Shown here: one piece after another, positions 34,156-47,619 of the stretch
Layout: every line of letters begins with the position of its first letter
Position numbering within the stretch: position 1 is the first letter of the stretch
DNA from: Lantana camara
Taxonomy: Eukaryota; Streptophyta; Magnoliopsida; Lamiales; Verbenaceae
Assembly: GCA_037501455.1 (NCBI GenBank)
Contig: CM074855.1
Location: forward strand, 57,419,001 to 57,483,000
Direction of reading: 5' to 3'
DNA length: 64,000 bases
The notes under the pieces: model-generated
What the model saw: only the letters and a program-made list of their open reading frames with translations
Database searches by the model: none
Told to the model about the DNA's origin: nothing
Made by a program: the position numbers and the translations under genes

Positions 34156-36255
34156 CCACTGGAACCCAAACAGCTAACAGACACTCCCTGGAAAACCACT
34201 GAACAACTGAACACACACAGAACTCATGACTCAGACTCCAAACACAACCACAAAGACGCACGGCCATGCACACGAATACAATGATGCACAGTTAGTTCAC
34301 ATTTATCCAATTTAAGTCATTCATGTCGAATCACAATCATTTCACACCTTAGAGGATGCATAACTTATAGAATTCATATCATCCCATATGGAATATAATT
34401 CGAAGCATAATAATTTAATCTCGTCATGGTCCAAATCTCGTGAAGTTAAAACATTGATCATATAACAAATTTGATAAATAAATACATAATGCATAATGTT
34501 TAATATTCCAACAAATAGCATACTTGTTCGATTCATTCAAAATTAAATATAACATATCATTTCATAATTTATTTCTCAAGTTTCATATAATCCCATCATC
34601 AATGTAGTTTTCAAATATTACACTAACACCCTATAAATAAAATATTCTTAAGCAAGTAAGCATAAAACGAGATAATTAAATTCAATAAATTACGAATCAT
34701 GCTTTCATACAACATAACATATTCTCATATATCATACAATTCATAATTTCCATTTATTGCTCATATATGATCACATTATACAATTAAAAACAATTAACGA
34801 AAATAAATACAATAACTTCAAAAAATTCATAACAAATCAACCGAGCATCCGATTGACGAACCGAAAGTGGCGTTGGACTCACCATAACGAAACGGACCTA
34901 CTGTCCAAAATTCATCAGAATACCGCCATCGTAGCCGGCCGAACAGCCACCGGCCTCCACCGGAACACCGCCTCTGGCGGTCGGAAAAATCCCCCGAAGG
35001 ACAGAAACGTGCACGTCGGCCTGCTTGACAAAAGCCCTTAACCAATTTCAGAAAATACCAAACATGCCGGACTTCGTTGACAAAAAACCGAACTAAATTC
35101 CAATTACGAAAACTGAAATTAAACGCTAACCGTAAAAGGAAAATAAAATCCGAGCATACCGTTGGAAAGCTTGTAACGAAGTCTTCGAAAGCCCCTAGCC
35201 AATTTGCCGGAAATATCGTCAGAAAAGGGACCCGCCGGTCCAGGGCCGGTCTGCCGCCGCCACCGGTTCTCGAGTCGTGGCCAACACAATCAGCTACGTC
35301 TCAACATTCCAAGCAACTTTCGTGAAGGAGCAACCACCAAAAACCCACCGGAAAAGGACCAAATCCGCCGCCGAAAAATTGCCGCTGCGCCATCGCCGGT
35401 TCAGCCACCTCCACCACGATTTGCTCCAATCTGATGCCAGAAAAGGAATCAGGGGGCCGGAAAAGGTAGGGAACCGGCCCCTCTCGCCGGAAAGGATCGC
35501 CGGAACGCGGCGGACCTGCTCGCTACAGTGCACGCGCCGCCGCGGAGTGAATTCAGGTGGAGCGTGCACCGCCTTCCGGCCACCAATGGCCGCGCCGTCT
35601 TCAACACTCTAATTGTCAGGACCTCGCGCTCCAAAACCGCCCAAGATTCGATCGATTCCGATGTCGGAGGCCGTCGGAATCCGCTGGCGAAGTGGCGGGG
35701 GTAAATACCACCGCCTGTACCTTGTCGTAGCGCCACCACCGCTGGGTTTCAGGCCTCGATTCTTGTACCATCGTGACGGGCTCGTCGAGCTAATAAATTT
35801 CCACTAGTCACACTTCGAATTCCGTCTAGAAACGAGTGAGAACAGGCTTATGCGTGTAATTTCACCTTGACTGCGTGAATATTGCCAGGGGAACGATGAA
35901 CGTTGGAGGAAGAAGCTGGATTTAAATGGCACGGATTATGAGGATTCGGGGTTTATATCTCGGGTCCTCGTACACAAAAACGGTCAGAAGAACGGGCTAA
36001 CGAAGTCAGAATGCGGCAAACTTAGAGTCTGAGGACTCGTTTCGATGCCCCGAACGCAAAAGAGGGGTCAAAGAGGTCGAACTCTCCACCGAACGAGAAA
36101 TGACCGAATAACCCCTAAAAAGATAAAATTACAAACAGACCCCTAAACTCTAAAAGAGTTCAAAATAGGGCCAGGAGAAACACAAAATAATATAATTAGT
36201 CACATAATAAAGTTGAAACGTGGTGTACCTTATACGTCGGACGAACGGGGTGTCA
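34156..36255 (-). mobile_element. Family F LTR, right part, with GC-rich core
   Basis: Continues the F LTR after A1 and ends ACGAACGGGGTGTCA at 36255. On the coding strand the acceptor GGTTCCAG falls at 34159, directly at the A1 insertion site. The section 34900-35790 is strikingly GC-rich with many CCGG/GCCGG words, unlike the AT-rich surroundings. Several frames are open across it for 60-110 codons, but none resembles a known protein. Confidence 0.75.
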
Positions 36256-37479
36256 CAGTGCGTCATACTTGGTCTCATATTGAGTCTCGTCTCACGAGTT
36301 CCCGTTATTTCTTTTCTTGTCCAGTTTTTCTCCAGGGCGGAGATCTTTGACCGAATACACACCTTCTTGTATCCTTATCTCGTTCCGTCGCTCGTGAGGT
36401 GAGGTTTAATTTTAGATATATGGAAGCCATACAACCCTACGTGATGTTTTCGGTCAAAATGTATCTATATGTCTATAGTTTTCCAAACCTTATTGATTTT
36501 TAACTGATTTCACAAAACGGATTGATTGATTGATTGATTGGGCGAGTAAAGCATGTTCACTTGGGGCCCGAGGGTAGCGTATTGAGCCAACCGGGGAAAC
36601 AAGGGCTGACGGGTAACTCTTGCACTATCCTCACCAATTTTGGGATCACCTCTGAATCCACCAGGAGGTTTCGTGGAGGAAGAAATCCCGTGCGTGGGAG
36701 TCATGTTCCCGATGTACACCATTCGTGGATGGTTGGGTCTGGCAAACCCACCATCACCCGAGGAAGAAGGGTTCATGAAACTGCTAATTGTGCATTGTAA
36801 TAACTTGTATGATAACCATTGAATTGAAACCTAAATATTGATTGTACACTTTTGGAGAAAGGTTGGAGAATTGCCCTCACTCGCCGGGCCACTGATTGAT
36901 TGAATTGCATTTATTGAATTGTAAATTGGACAGTTGTAATCTCAGGCAAAAATTTCTTTAATATTTAAACTCATATTGTTTCTTTTATTAAAACCTTACC
37001 TGAGAATATGACTTGCATGTTATTTGCGCTAATATCTATTTAAACCCCTCACTCAGTCTTTTATAGACTGACACCTCACATTTTCAGGTTGCAGAGTTCG
37101 TGATAGGCGGGATAGAGTCCTTCTTGCTGGTTCTAGCACTAGTCTTCCTCATTTTCTTATACATTAATGATGCATAGATAGATTGTTATATCTCTTGGTA
37201 CCTATGTATTGAGTATGACTTCCTTTGTTATCTATGGGAAATTGGATTTATGTAAATGATGGGAAGCATTATGCTAATGAAGTGAACGAAAATTATGCTT
37301 TCGTTTTATTATTTATGCATGTTGGTATTAAATGAAGGTTAGTCCCGCCTAGCTAGTGGTTTATTATTTTATTTTGTTACCCATTCGCTATAGTTTTGGT
37401 TCATGTACGGATTGTCCATTTCGTATGTGGACTGAACTATAGTGTGGGGGTGTGGCATCTCGGCGTTACGGGTGCTACA
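36256..37479 (+). mobile_element. Family G LTR, 3' part
   Basis: Homologous to the second half of the solo LTR at 39473-43203 (shared CTCCAGGGCGGAGAT) and ends GGGTGCTACA at 37479. It shows acceptor 1 TTTTCTTGTCCAG (36324), a 74-nt middle exon, donor 2 GAG/GTGAGG (36399), branch point CTGAC (37068-37072) and acceptor TTTCAG or TTGCAG (37087/37094). The 5' half is missing where F abuts. A (GATT)n run lies at about 36520-36540. Confidence 0.75.
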
Positions 37480-38311
37480 ACATGAATCAAGCAAAGGTGA
37501 ACGGGAGACCGACAGACTCTCACCTAAGCTAGGCGGGACGTAGACCCTGTCAATTAAAAACAGAGCCCAAAACCAAATGCGTATGCGGAAGCAATTCATA
37601 CATTCACATAATAAATCACAAGCAGCATGTGACAGGTTCAACTAGCATAAACCCGAATATTTACATAAATCGTAAATCATACAGGTTCAAATCTGGTCCC
37701 TAGAAGCCTGTCCTCGAAATCAAAATGCATAACTTAGCAAAGCTTATAGAACAAATTAACATACTTATGCAATATTCAAATAAAATGAAATGCAACCGAC
37801 TCGTGCAAGACAACGACTTGACAGACTCCAAGGACTCAACACGTCTCCTAGCACAAACTCCTCGCGACACCTGCACACTAAAAACAAAAGGGGGGGAGGG
37901 GTTAGTCACACAGAATGAGGGGCTACCCACACACGCTATATACGTATAAGGAGCAACGCATATACAACACACACTGTTCATGAACACAGGGATAGTTTTT
38001 GCACTCTAAAACATTTACCCGTGATACATTTATATATAGGGGTTTCTAATCAAAATGGGAAAAGACCAAATTATCAAATTAATACGTAACGAACATTTTG
38101 AAACAAAACTTATCATTTCAAATCATTTCAAGCATCAAATTATACTTTCAAAAGATTCATATTTTACCTTAATTAATTATTTATCCCCGTTTATTGAACT
38201 TAACAAAGCATGCATACAAAACTCGGCGGGTACGAGTACCTAGTCCCATCCTGGGCTTCTCCGACTAATCAAACAAGCAAAAATACATTCAAACGTAAAA
38301 CATACTGATAC
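37480..38311 (-). mobile_element. Family B LTR (B2), left part, 3' terminus missing
   Basis: Minus-oriented B LTR sequence running up to the H insertion and continuing at 59935. On the coding strand it has branch point CTAAC (37901-37905), acceptor GTGCAG (37871), and the conserved TGCAAAAACTATCCCTG...TTCATGAACA block at 37977-38024. The expected TGTAGCACC end is missing; the G fragment abuts at 37479. Confidence 0.75.
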
Positions 38312-41300
38312 TGTAACATCCCCGCTTGTCCGGCCCTACAGGTACGTTGTAACGAGAATGTTATTTGTGTTTTAAATTAATTAATTAAGCAATGGTGTCT
38401 TATTTTAATTATTACGTAATTATATGAAAGTACTTGAATTATTTGATTTAAATGCCAAAATGTGCCTAAGTGTTTATATTACTTGAAATCTCGTAATATT
38501 TGAATTTATAATCTATGAATTTATTTCCCGAGCATGCTAATTTCGTGAATTATGTGATAAACATGATTTAAGGATGTAATTGTATAATTTTATAATATGT
38601 GGACTTAATTGAAATTTGGTTCTTGGATTTAATTGCAACTTTTTGAATGTTTAGGACTCATTTGAAAAATAAGTCATTTTAGTACACTTGTGTACATTTT
38701 AATTCGTATCTTGAGCTACGGCACTCGGAGTCTTCGGCGTTCATCTCCTTTCGATGATCCGGATCCAATGGAACAAGTTTCATTATTTTTCGATGCCGTT
38801 TAGACCTCCGACGACGCGAATTTCAGCCCCTCGTGCCCTATTACACCCCTATGACCTATGTATTTGAGTTATGGGACCCATCCTTCACCAATTCTTTGAA
38901 CTTAAGCCATTTTGTAGCCACATGTCCCTCTCATTTCTTCCTCCCTCACACGATATTCAGCAGCCAAGAGCTAGGAGGAGAGATTCTTACTATTCATCAT
39001 CTTCAAGCTCAAGATTTGCTCAAGATCTTCTAGTTTTCTTCGACCTTCAACAATCCGAGGTAAGATCCGTAATCCTTATGATTTGTGCCTCAATATATGC
39101 TCCATTTTGTGTCTTATACTTGAGGTTTTATGCAAGATTGGAGAAAAACATGAATAGTTAGGTTTTCTCCAAAATTTTGAATACATGCTCATATGTGTTT
39201 ATTATGAGTTCTAAGCTAGAGAAAGAGTTCATTAACATCCTTATATCTCGTTTCTTTGCATTAAATACATGGTTATGTGTATTAACTTCTATCATTGATG
39301 AACTTGAGCTTATGGAAGAAAAATGGGGGATTTTGGGCTCAAAACCGAACTGCTGTCACAACTCTTAGTTGCTGTCAATATGCTGCTGTTTTAATGAAGT
39401 TTTGCATGAATTTTGAGCATGAAATGCATGGTAAAATAGATTTCGTGGTGCTCTGTGACATGATGTTGTTGCTGTAACGCCCCGGTTTTTCATTTGTACT
39501 AATATGTCGTATGTGTTTATAAATTGTGCATTTTAAATTATTTAATTATGTGATTAATTGTTTATAAGTGTTTTAAATATTTAATTTTATTATATTTAAT
39601 TTGATAATTAAGTGTTAATTATGTGATTAATTATGTGATAATTAAGTGTTAATTATGTGATTAATTATGTGATTAGTTGATTTTATTTCATTTTATTATT
39701 TTATTTTATTACGTAATTAATATATTTAATTTGATAATTAAGTGTTAATGATAATTAATTATATCTTTAATTATACTAATTAATTACAATATTAATCGTG
39801 ACTTTGTTTTAATTGAAAATTAGAATTTAAATTTGTTTATTTAATTTGAAATGTTATGAATTGTCAATGTATTGTTCTTACATGATTTAAACGCGCTTCG
39901 TTCTTATATGATTTGATATCGAAAATTCATGAAAATTTAGTATGTTGTAGATTTATGTGTTATGAACATGTTTATATGCTCGTTTTATGTTTTCGTTTTA
40001 TGGAACCAAATCGGGGGCTAACGGGCAATTAGCGCACCTTTGGTTCCGTAGGTGATATCTTGAGTTAGGAACCTCGGATTCGAGTTTCGTCAACTTCTCT
40101 GAACTCGTAACGAAAATTCGGGTTCAAGGAACTTAGCCTCATATTTTTCTAAGACCGTTTCGATCTTCGAAATTCAACCGAAAACCGAAACCGATACAAA
40201 ATTGCCACACTTTACTAAAAATGCCATAACTCATTCAAGCCTTGACCAAATTAACCATGGTTGGAGGCATTGGAACCCTAATTCAGCCCTTTAACTGATC
40301 CTTATCTCCCACAACCGAACCAATCCTCACCCATAAGGAAAAATCAGGCTAAAGCCCCTGCTCTCCAGGAAATCCCGTCACCATGCCCTACTTGGAGATT
40401 TAAAGCTCAAATATTTTTCATCTTCCATCCAATATACAACGTGAGTTTAGGGTTGTGATATACATTCAATATGTGTCATTTTTAAGCTATGCATACCCAA
40501 TTTTCAGCATGTGAGCATGGGATTTTGAAGGCATAAGTGAAAAGTTAGGTTTGGTGCCATTTTGTTGATCTCTTTCATTCCTTGATGGATTTGGTTGATT
40601 CAACCCATGAATATGGTTGCTTTAACTACCTCTTTGCATTCATGGTAATTTATTTTTTAGTAGTTGAGAGTTCATTGAGAATCCATTCATGAACTTTGAT
40701 GAAATTGGTTGAAACTTGAAGTCTTCTTCTTCCCTCATGTTGAACTACTGCTGCTACGTTTGGGACTAATTTCTTGCTATCATTTGTTGGCTTATTTTCA
40801 CCTTTTTGTTGTTGGATTGATGGTTGAAGTGTGTTTGAGCTTCTGCTATGTTTTTGCATCCATTTGCCCTGTTTTTCTCGCCTTGTTTGCTGTGTATTGT
40901 TGTTGTCCGTTACTGCTCATGTCCTTGTTAAGTTGCTGTCAATTATCAGCTGAATTATGGGAGTTGTTGGTGTTGTTTTGCTGCTGAATGTTTGGTTTAA
41001 TCTACTGCTATCTATTGTTGTGTATTCATGAAGTAAAACAGAGGTTGAAGCTTGTTCGTTGCACGTTTTGCGTCTGTAAGGTATCTCCCCGGGCGGGAAG
41101 ATTTTATTCATGAATAGGCCCGGCCGGGTAGTCCTTTTACAGAAGCTGCTGCACCTTTTCTCCTTTCTTTGTATATGAATGTGTGTTGCTACTATGTTTC
41201 ATGCATGCAGAGTGTGCTTGTGTAATTTATATATGCATGCCTGTTTTATATTTGTCTGAATGCATGCAAATGTGCTTATTTAGTATATAAGGAGTGCATG

Positions 41301-44300
41301 CATGTGTGTGTTACGTGCATATATATATATGTGATGTAATTTGTGCATGAAATGATATATATATATGTGATATAAATTGTGCGTGAAATGTAATGGCTAC
41401 GTGTTTATATATCCATTTTACATACACATATATATATATATATATATTATATATTTAATAGAATGCATGCATGCATTACGTAGAGAACTATATGTATATT
41501 TAGATATATTGGTATATTATGTAAATGCATGATTAAGTATATATGTTTATTATATATTATGTATTGTTTAATTTAATTGAATTATGGAAGTTAAATTGTT
41601 ATTTATTTCATATTCCTATCTAATTTCCAATCTTGATTGAATGTATTTATTTGTCTATTCTATAATTGTGAACGTGTTATAGTACGTGATATGATCGTTA
41701 ATTTGAATTCTTGGATTGAATTGTTATGAAATGTATAAAGATTGAACTTAAATGAATATCAACGCTTTCTGGAACGAATGAATGGCTCGTTTATTTGACT
41801 TAAATACGTTAATCATGCACATGAACACGTTCATTACATAATATCATTTTTTATGCATTCATATCATGTTCATTGCATGTCGTACGTCATATATGGTTCA
41901 TTTGGAGTCTTGAGTCACACGAACACGTTACATTGTCCTTTGCACAGTTTTCTCCAGGGCGGAGATGCCAGGTTCATAGGACACTTTCGAGTCTTCCTTT
42001 CTTCTTGGTTTTGTTCGGTAAGAGGCGTGCAGGTTGGTTTCTCTACTATTTAGTTAAACAACCCTATATACTTCCAATGTGCAAAGATTTCAACCAAAAA
42101 TTAATATATGTATATAGAGTTGTTTTAAGAGTAACTGTTTGCAACGTAAAGCCTTTATTTTATGAACCTACCAAATATTTTGGCGAGAAAGAATGAATGA
42201 ATGCACCGAATGGGGCACAGGGACTTAGTGTGAGTGGTGACCCGATGAGGCATGGGCTGACGGTGATCCCTCACCCTAGTTCCACCAATGAACGGCGTAA
42301 CCGGACCTTGTTAGGAGTTAGCGAGGAATGGACGCTGAGTGCCACCTGGGGAGTGATGTTCCCCTTTTGGTCAATGAATGGACGGTTCGGACCGATCACC
42401 CGGCCATCACCTGGAGGAAGAAGGTGTAAATGTTCATGAATGTGCACAAAAGAATGTAATGCATGAAAGAAAGAAAGAATGAATGAATGTTTAATGAACT
42501 ACACGAGGTGTTGGTTGGAGATAATGCACGCCCACTCGCCGGGCTACAAACGACCTTATGAAAAATGAACGTTATAATCCCTTTTGATGACTTCTTTATT
42601 TCACCCACTTGGGAAATGCTCTAAAAACCTCATTCGGGATTATAACTTGCATGTGAATGTTTAAATATTGTTGTATATGCTATTATGCCTCGTTTTATAC
42701 CCACCAGTCTCGTATAGACTGAACCCGGATTGTTTTCAGTGTTCTTGCAGGTTTGGAGTGCTAGGCGGGAAGTCAAGTCTATTAAGTCTTTCGGTTAAGT
42801 CAGGTTCGCTCCCTGTGCATATTGAATCATGATTTGTTTAAGTTATAGAGAATGTATGAGTTGTATTAATTATTAATATTAACATGAATTCAAGATAAGC
42901 TTACAGGAATAAAGAGAATCTGAAATTGATGTTTTATGATTTTGTTGAATTTCGGGATTAGGTATCTATGCTAGTTGAACCCGTTGCTCTTTGTTTATCT
43001 TGTTATTTATGTATGTACTCTGCTTCCGCGTTGGTAATATTTCAATTTTATTGTCTCCTTGGTTGCGAAAGTTAGCTCCCGCCTAGCTTAGCGAGTGTGT
43101 ATGTCCCCGTTCGCCGTGATTTAGCTCGGGTATGGATTATCCATTTCATATTCAGTTCGGGTCTCGGTGCGGGGGATGTGGTACCTTGCGCTCTGGTGCT
43201 ACAGTTGCCCTACTTTAACCTTCATTTTAGATGCATTATGATTGAGTTTGAGCATGAAACGAACTGCTACACGCTGCTACTTATTGTTACTCGTTTGTTG
43301 TCAGTTTTGTGAAGGTTTGAGCATGATTCTTGCATGATTTTAGGCCTAACTTACATGTCCAGCTCCAACCCTGTTTCATGATCATGTTGCTTGCATTTAA
43401 CCTTCATTTAGATGCAAATTTGAGTTTTAGGCTTGAAAATGGACTGCATAACTGTTGTACATATGCTATCAGTTTTGTGTTTGAGCATGAAATTTGCATG
43501 GTTTTGGCTTGAATTTCATTGCTTAACTACTGCCCTTATTATGTTGTATTAATGCTCACATTAACCATCATTGTAGCTGCAAATGGATGAGTTTTATGCA
43601 TGAAAAGTGACTGGAAAATCTGCTCCTTTCTTACCGAGTTGCTGTCAGGATTTTGTGCCTTGTTTGTTCATTCTTCGAGCTCCATTTCGTGTGAAATTAC
43701 ATGGTTATGAAGTATTTGAGTTTCTTTACATGTTAGCTTTCTTTTCCCAAGCTTTTAACTCTTATTTCAACTCCAAACTTGATGAAATAGCTGCTTGAAT
43801 CCATGTCCTTCCTTGCTCCAATTTTCTTGCACGTTTGAAGTGATCTTGTGTAGATTTCTTGAAATTTATGCATCCTAATTGGTCTTAAGACATCATATAA
43901 TAAGTGTATGGTTGGAATTTGCATGAAAGTCTTGGATTCATTAGGTTTCATTTTGGGTTTTGAAACTTTTGGCATGAATATGAATATATGCACCTCCCTT
44001 GCATTGCTCCTTGTATATCTTCATGTATGCATTTGGTTGAGTTCTGAGTTGGTTTCATGCATTTTGGCCTCCCACTTCGTTCTTGCCCTGTTTTTATTTC
44101 GTTTTGCTGCTGGAGAGGGATCCACTGGCGTTGATCCTTCTCTGTTTTCAGCCTGAGTTTGTTTTGTTTTGTTTACCCCTCAAACGAACTCTGATTTACC
44201 TGATTTTTGAACCCATGGAAACCTCTTGATGTCTAGAATATTCTCCGAATTGGAATTTCCTAAATATCTTTTCCAATTTGTGAGATATAATCAACTCTTT

Positions 44301-46070
44301 TTGGTATCACCACTTTTTCGGAAATCTGCACTCATCCAACTTCGGGCCTACGCCATTTTCACCTCGCTTTGAACCATGATTTGAGCCATATACCATTTGA
44401 AAGGTCTATTTGTCTAGTTTCTTATACAACCAACCAAAATCAATTCCCAGTTCTTCAACACAAGATATTCTCAGTTTTCCACAGCCTATACGTTTCAAGA
44501 ATTTCCTGTTTTGACCTCTTTTTGCCCGGAGCCACCCTTTTTTTGTTTTCTTTCATTTTGCTTGTACTTATCCAACTTGTTTATCTTGTATTTATGTGTG
44601 ATTGAACTAATATGCTTTATGTTTTGCATTTATGTTTTGACTTCAACTTTTGTATACGTATATGAACTTTATTGCTCGACGTGCTTTCTCTTGTTAACTC
44701 TTATGCATCATTTGCATCATATGCACTTGCCGAGCGTATATTTGGTACATTTTGAGTCTAAGAGTATCTCTTGTAATTTCTTTTGTTCAGCTCTTGGTCC
44801 CGTGGGTAGCAAGGAAGTTCCCTAAGCGTCCGTTTGCGTCCGTTGCATATCCTTTTGCTCCACTTACGTGGAAAGGTGAGGTTTTGTTCTTTTAGTTAAT
44901 ATGACCTACAACCCCAATTTGTATTTTGAACCCCCATGCGATGTATATATATATGTATATAAATATGTGTTGAATAAGTATTTCGTGGGATTTATCCCGT
45001 TTTGTAATGAGACTTTGAAAACGCTTTTATACGTATATACACTCTATTTTTCTTTGCTCACTTGAAAAGCTTTGGTAAGTGTGTGTGTGTTAGCGAGATA
45101 AGCTTTGTGATAAGTGTAAGTTCAAGTTTGGGCCCCGGAGGAGTGGTATGTGATCTCGGGTCGGCCATGGGGTCTCCGAGCTCTCTCATCAACACAACTC
45201 CGCAAAATGGAGGCTTAGCCCATCCTCGGGAGGTCGAAGGGAGGGCAGGTCTTCTTGAGCCGACGGTGTGCTACGTGACCCGTCGAAGGAGCGGGCGGAT
45301 CCACCATCTCATTAAGTTTATAAGTGGGGTTGAGGGGTAGCACCTCTCTCCACAAACGGTGTTTAGGTGGGAGTGATTTATGGGTTTTTCTTATGTTATG
45401 GAGTAAGTGGGTTAGAACTCGTTCTCGCCGAGTTAGTTATGCTTTGTTTATTGTTATGAAACGGGGGTGGACTTCTAAACTTTAAAACTTGGTTGATTTT
45501 GGCCTTCGGCCTTAAACCCTCTTCCTTATACGTAGTACCACGGGATAAAATATTTTAGATTGCAAAAACCACACCCGGTTCATGAACCCCCTTTATCTTT
45601 GGTTATGCTTTGGTCTTATATATATACGTATGGATGCGTGTGTTAGCCCCCTCACCAGTCTTTAGGACTGACCCTCGTTGTTGTTTCCCTTTTTTCTCCC
45701 TTTTTGAGTTGCAGGTGCTTCGAGGTTGAGCTAGGCGGTTGTCTTGTGTCGTGGTTATGGATAGCTCGAGTCCCATGCATTGTATTTTTGTATGATTTAA
45801 TTTGGCTCGGGTTGGGCATAGCATGTTTAATTTTTTTAGTTACCCTTAGTCGGAAAGCATGTATGTTTGGCTATTTGAAATCCTGGTGCTTCCGCATTCG
45901 TTATGTATTTTTATTGCGCACTATGAGTAGGGTATAGACCGCCTAGCTTAGGTTGTGTTTAGTTTGTCACCCGTTCGCCATGGCTTGATGCATGGGCAGA
46001 GCCCCCATTTCGTTTCACGTGTCGGGCTATGGTGCAGGGGATGTGGTGCCCTTCGCTCCGGGGTGCTGCA
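38312..46070 (+). repeat. H 5' LTR (interrupted 39473-43203)
   Basis: Starts TGTAACATCCCCGC and ends GGGTGCTGCA. Leader signals: donor 1 CGAG/GTAAGA at 39060, acceptor 1 TTTTGTTCAG at 44790, an 85-nt middle exon, donor 2 AAAG/GTGAGG at 44876, branch point CTGAC at 45668-45672 and acceptor TTGCAG at 45714. The hairpin GAGAGGGATC...GATCCTTCTC is near 44113-44143. Its uninterrupted GAGCCATATACCATTTG (44384-44399) is the empty site for element I. Confidence 0.85.
39473..43203 (+). mobile_element. Solo LTR of family G (3731 bp) with TSD GTTGC
   Basis: Runs TGTAACGCCCCGG to GCTCTGGTGCTACA, flanked by GTTGC at 39468-39472 and 43204-43208. The H 3' LTR shows the uninterrupted site (GATGTTGTTGCCCTGC, 48784-48799). 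Leader signals: donor 1 CAAC/GTGAGT at 40441, acceptor 1 CTTTGCACAG at 41947, a 70-nt middle exon, donor 2 TCG/GTAAGA at 42018, branch point CTGAA at 42719 and acceptor CTTGCAG at 42750. No internal region remains, so it arose by LTR-LTR recombination or similar loss. Confidence 0.95.
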
Positions 46071-46285
46071 TCTTAAAGTGGTATCAGAGCTCTAGGTTGC
46101 AAAACCGGAGCTCTAATGTCGTGTAGGGTTTGTCTAGGTCGTTCGGCTTAGGATTTTGTGTTTGTTTGCATTCATTATCATCCCTACGTGACTTACTTGA
46201 TTTTAATTATATTAATTATTCACATGAACATGCACTACACCCTTTCACGCATCGATATTTTCTTGAATTGTAGTTCTTATCTAGG
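46071..46285 (+). other. H leader with PBS and GNRA hairpin
   Basis: TGGTATCAGAGC at 46079-46090, 8 nt after the LTR, is complementary to the 3' end of initiator tRNA-Met. It is followed by the GGTT-GCAA-AACC hairpin with outer AGAGCT/AGCTCT pairing (about 46086-46114). Confidence 0.9.
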
Positions 46286-47290
46286 ATGTCATCTCAACAC
46301 ACAACCATGGGAGAAGAACAAATGTTGTCGATATAGCAAGAATTCCCGAATTGCAACCCTCCTATGTGGTTTGGAGGTGATGATGTGAAGGCCAAACAAT
46401 GGATTACCGAAATTTCATGGATTTGGGATACTCTACCGGGAACATCATAAGATAAAGTGAATTGCACTTCCCATTTACTTTAAGGACAAGCTTCAATTTG
46501 GTTTAAGGAAATAAGATTGTGGTTTAAGAGATTCGGGGAAGAGTTGACATGGGAGAATTTTGTCCGGGAATTCCACAACAAATACATTCCTTCGAGTGCA
46601 AGAGTAAAGAGATTTCAAGAATTTTTGGATCTCCAACAAGACTTAAGGATGGCCAAAAATTACATAGAGGAACTAGAGAGATCGGACCCGTATGCCACAC
46701 TGGTTATTAATAACTACCGACTTAAGGCCCAAAATTTCATGCAAGCACTCAAGGGTGAAATCCAACAAACCCTCTCTACTTCAACTGTCAACCATTGGTC
46801 GGAGACAATGAAAAAGATGGTTCAACGCGAGATGGATAAGCAACATTTGAAATCTCGTACTCTTCAATTGGGATAAGGATCCAGTTCGAGCTCAAGTTTG
46901 GGCAAGAGACCGGTACCACAAGAAATGCCTCATGGTTCGAAGATGTTAAACCCTCCAAGAAGAAGAAAAGGCCAAGACAATTAAAACCAACTCTGGAGCT
47001 TACTCCAGCAGCTCCAATTCGATGTGCTTATTGTGAGGGTTCCAAACACATGGAAGAACAATACCGGAAGAAGTTAGGTGCTTGATTTAAGTGTGGTGAG
47101 ATCGGACACTTGGTGAATGGTTGCCTATACAAATTCAATCCATTACCTCCAAAGAACCGTAGTTCCGAGATCCCAATTCAAGCTCAAGTGGATGCCGAAA
47201 CTGATACCACCTCTACGGTGAAAGGTACATAAATCATTCATGGCATCTCATCTCATGTATATTTTAATCTCGGGAAAAACCCAAGTGTTT
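46286..47290 (+). pseudogene. Degenerate gag of element H
   Basis: The start MSSQHTTMGEEQ is at 46286. The conserved gag segments PPMWFGGDDVKAKQW and ELTWENFVREFHNKYIPS are readable, but in-frame stops occur (for example near 46335, 46450 and 46874). The first zinc knuckle has lost its last Cys (CAYCEGSKHMEEQY) and the second has its first Cys turned into a stop. Past the conserved linker (VKGT...IIHGI) only about a dozen codons of protease remain (FNLGKTQVF), then homology ends. Gag would have to be supplied by a relative. Confidence 0.85.
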
Positions 47291-47619
47291 ATGCCTTCTT
47301 CTTTATTCCTTGGTGCTTCTTGGTTCATACTTGTTATATGTTTCCTTTTCTTCTTAGTTCTTGCTTGTTGCATACTTTCTTTTCCTTTTGTGTTAACTTT
47401 CTTTTGGAGAGAGGTTGGTGGCGTTGAGTGCTCGAGAGGGTTTGGTGAGTTGTGAGGGTCGAGCTGTTTCCGATGAGCTTGGTTGGAGAAAATATCTTAA
47501 GAAGTCTACCGTTTTCTGAGGTTAGAATGTGGTAGTGGGAGTGTGGAGTTGATTGTCTTTTGAGCCGTTCAAGATTCTACTTAGGACCTGAGGACAGGTC
47601 CTTTTGAAGGAGGGGAGTT
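47291..47619 (+). other. H post-gag segment and polypurine tract
   Basis: Non-coding apart from short open frames. It ends with hairpin GGACCTG-AGGA-CAGGTCC (47584-47601) and PPT TTTTGAAGGAGGGGAG before the 3' LTR. The hairpin is identical to that of A1. Confidence 0.8.

Noticed and set aside
36520..36540. (GATT)n run as a regulatory element
   Set aside because: A simple microsatellite in a G LTR fragment, without counterpart in the solo G LTR.
46079..46114. tRNA-like sequence after the H LTR
   Set aside because: It is the primer-binding site complementary to initiator tRNA-Met plus a hairpin, not a tRNA gene.
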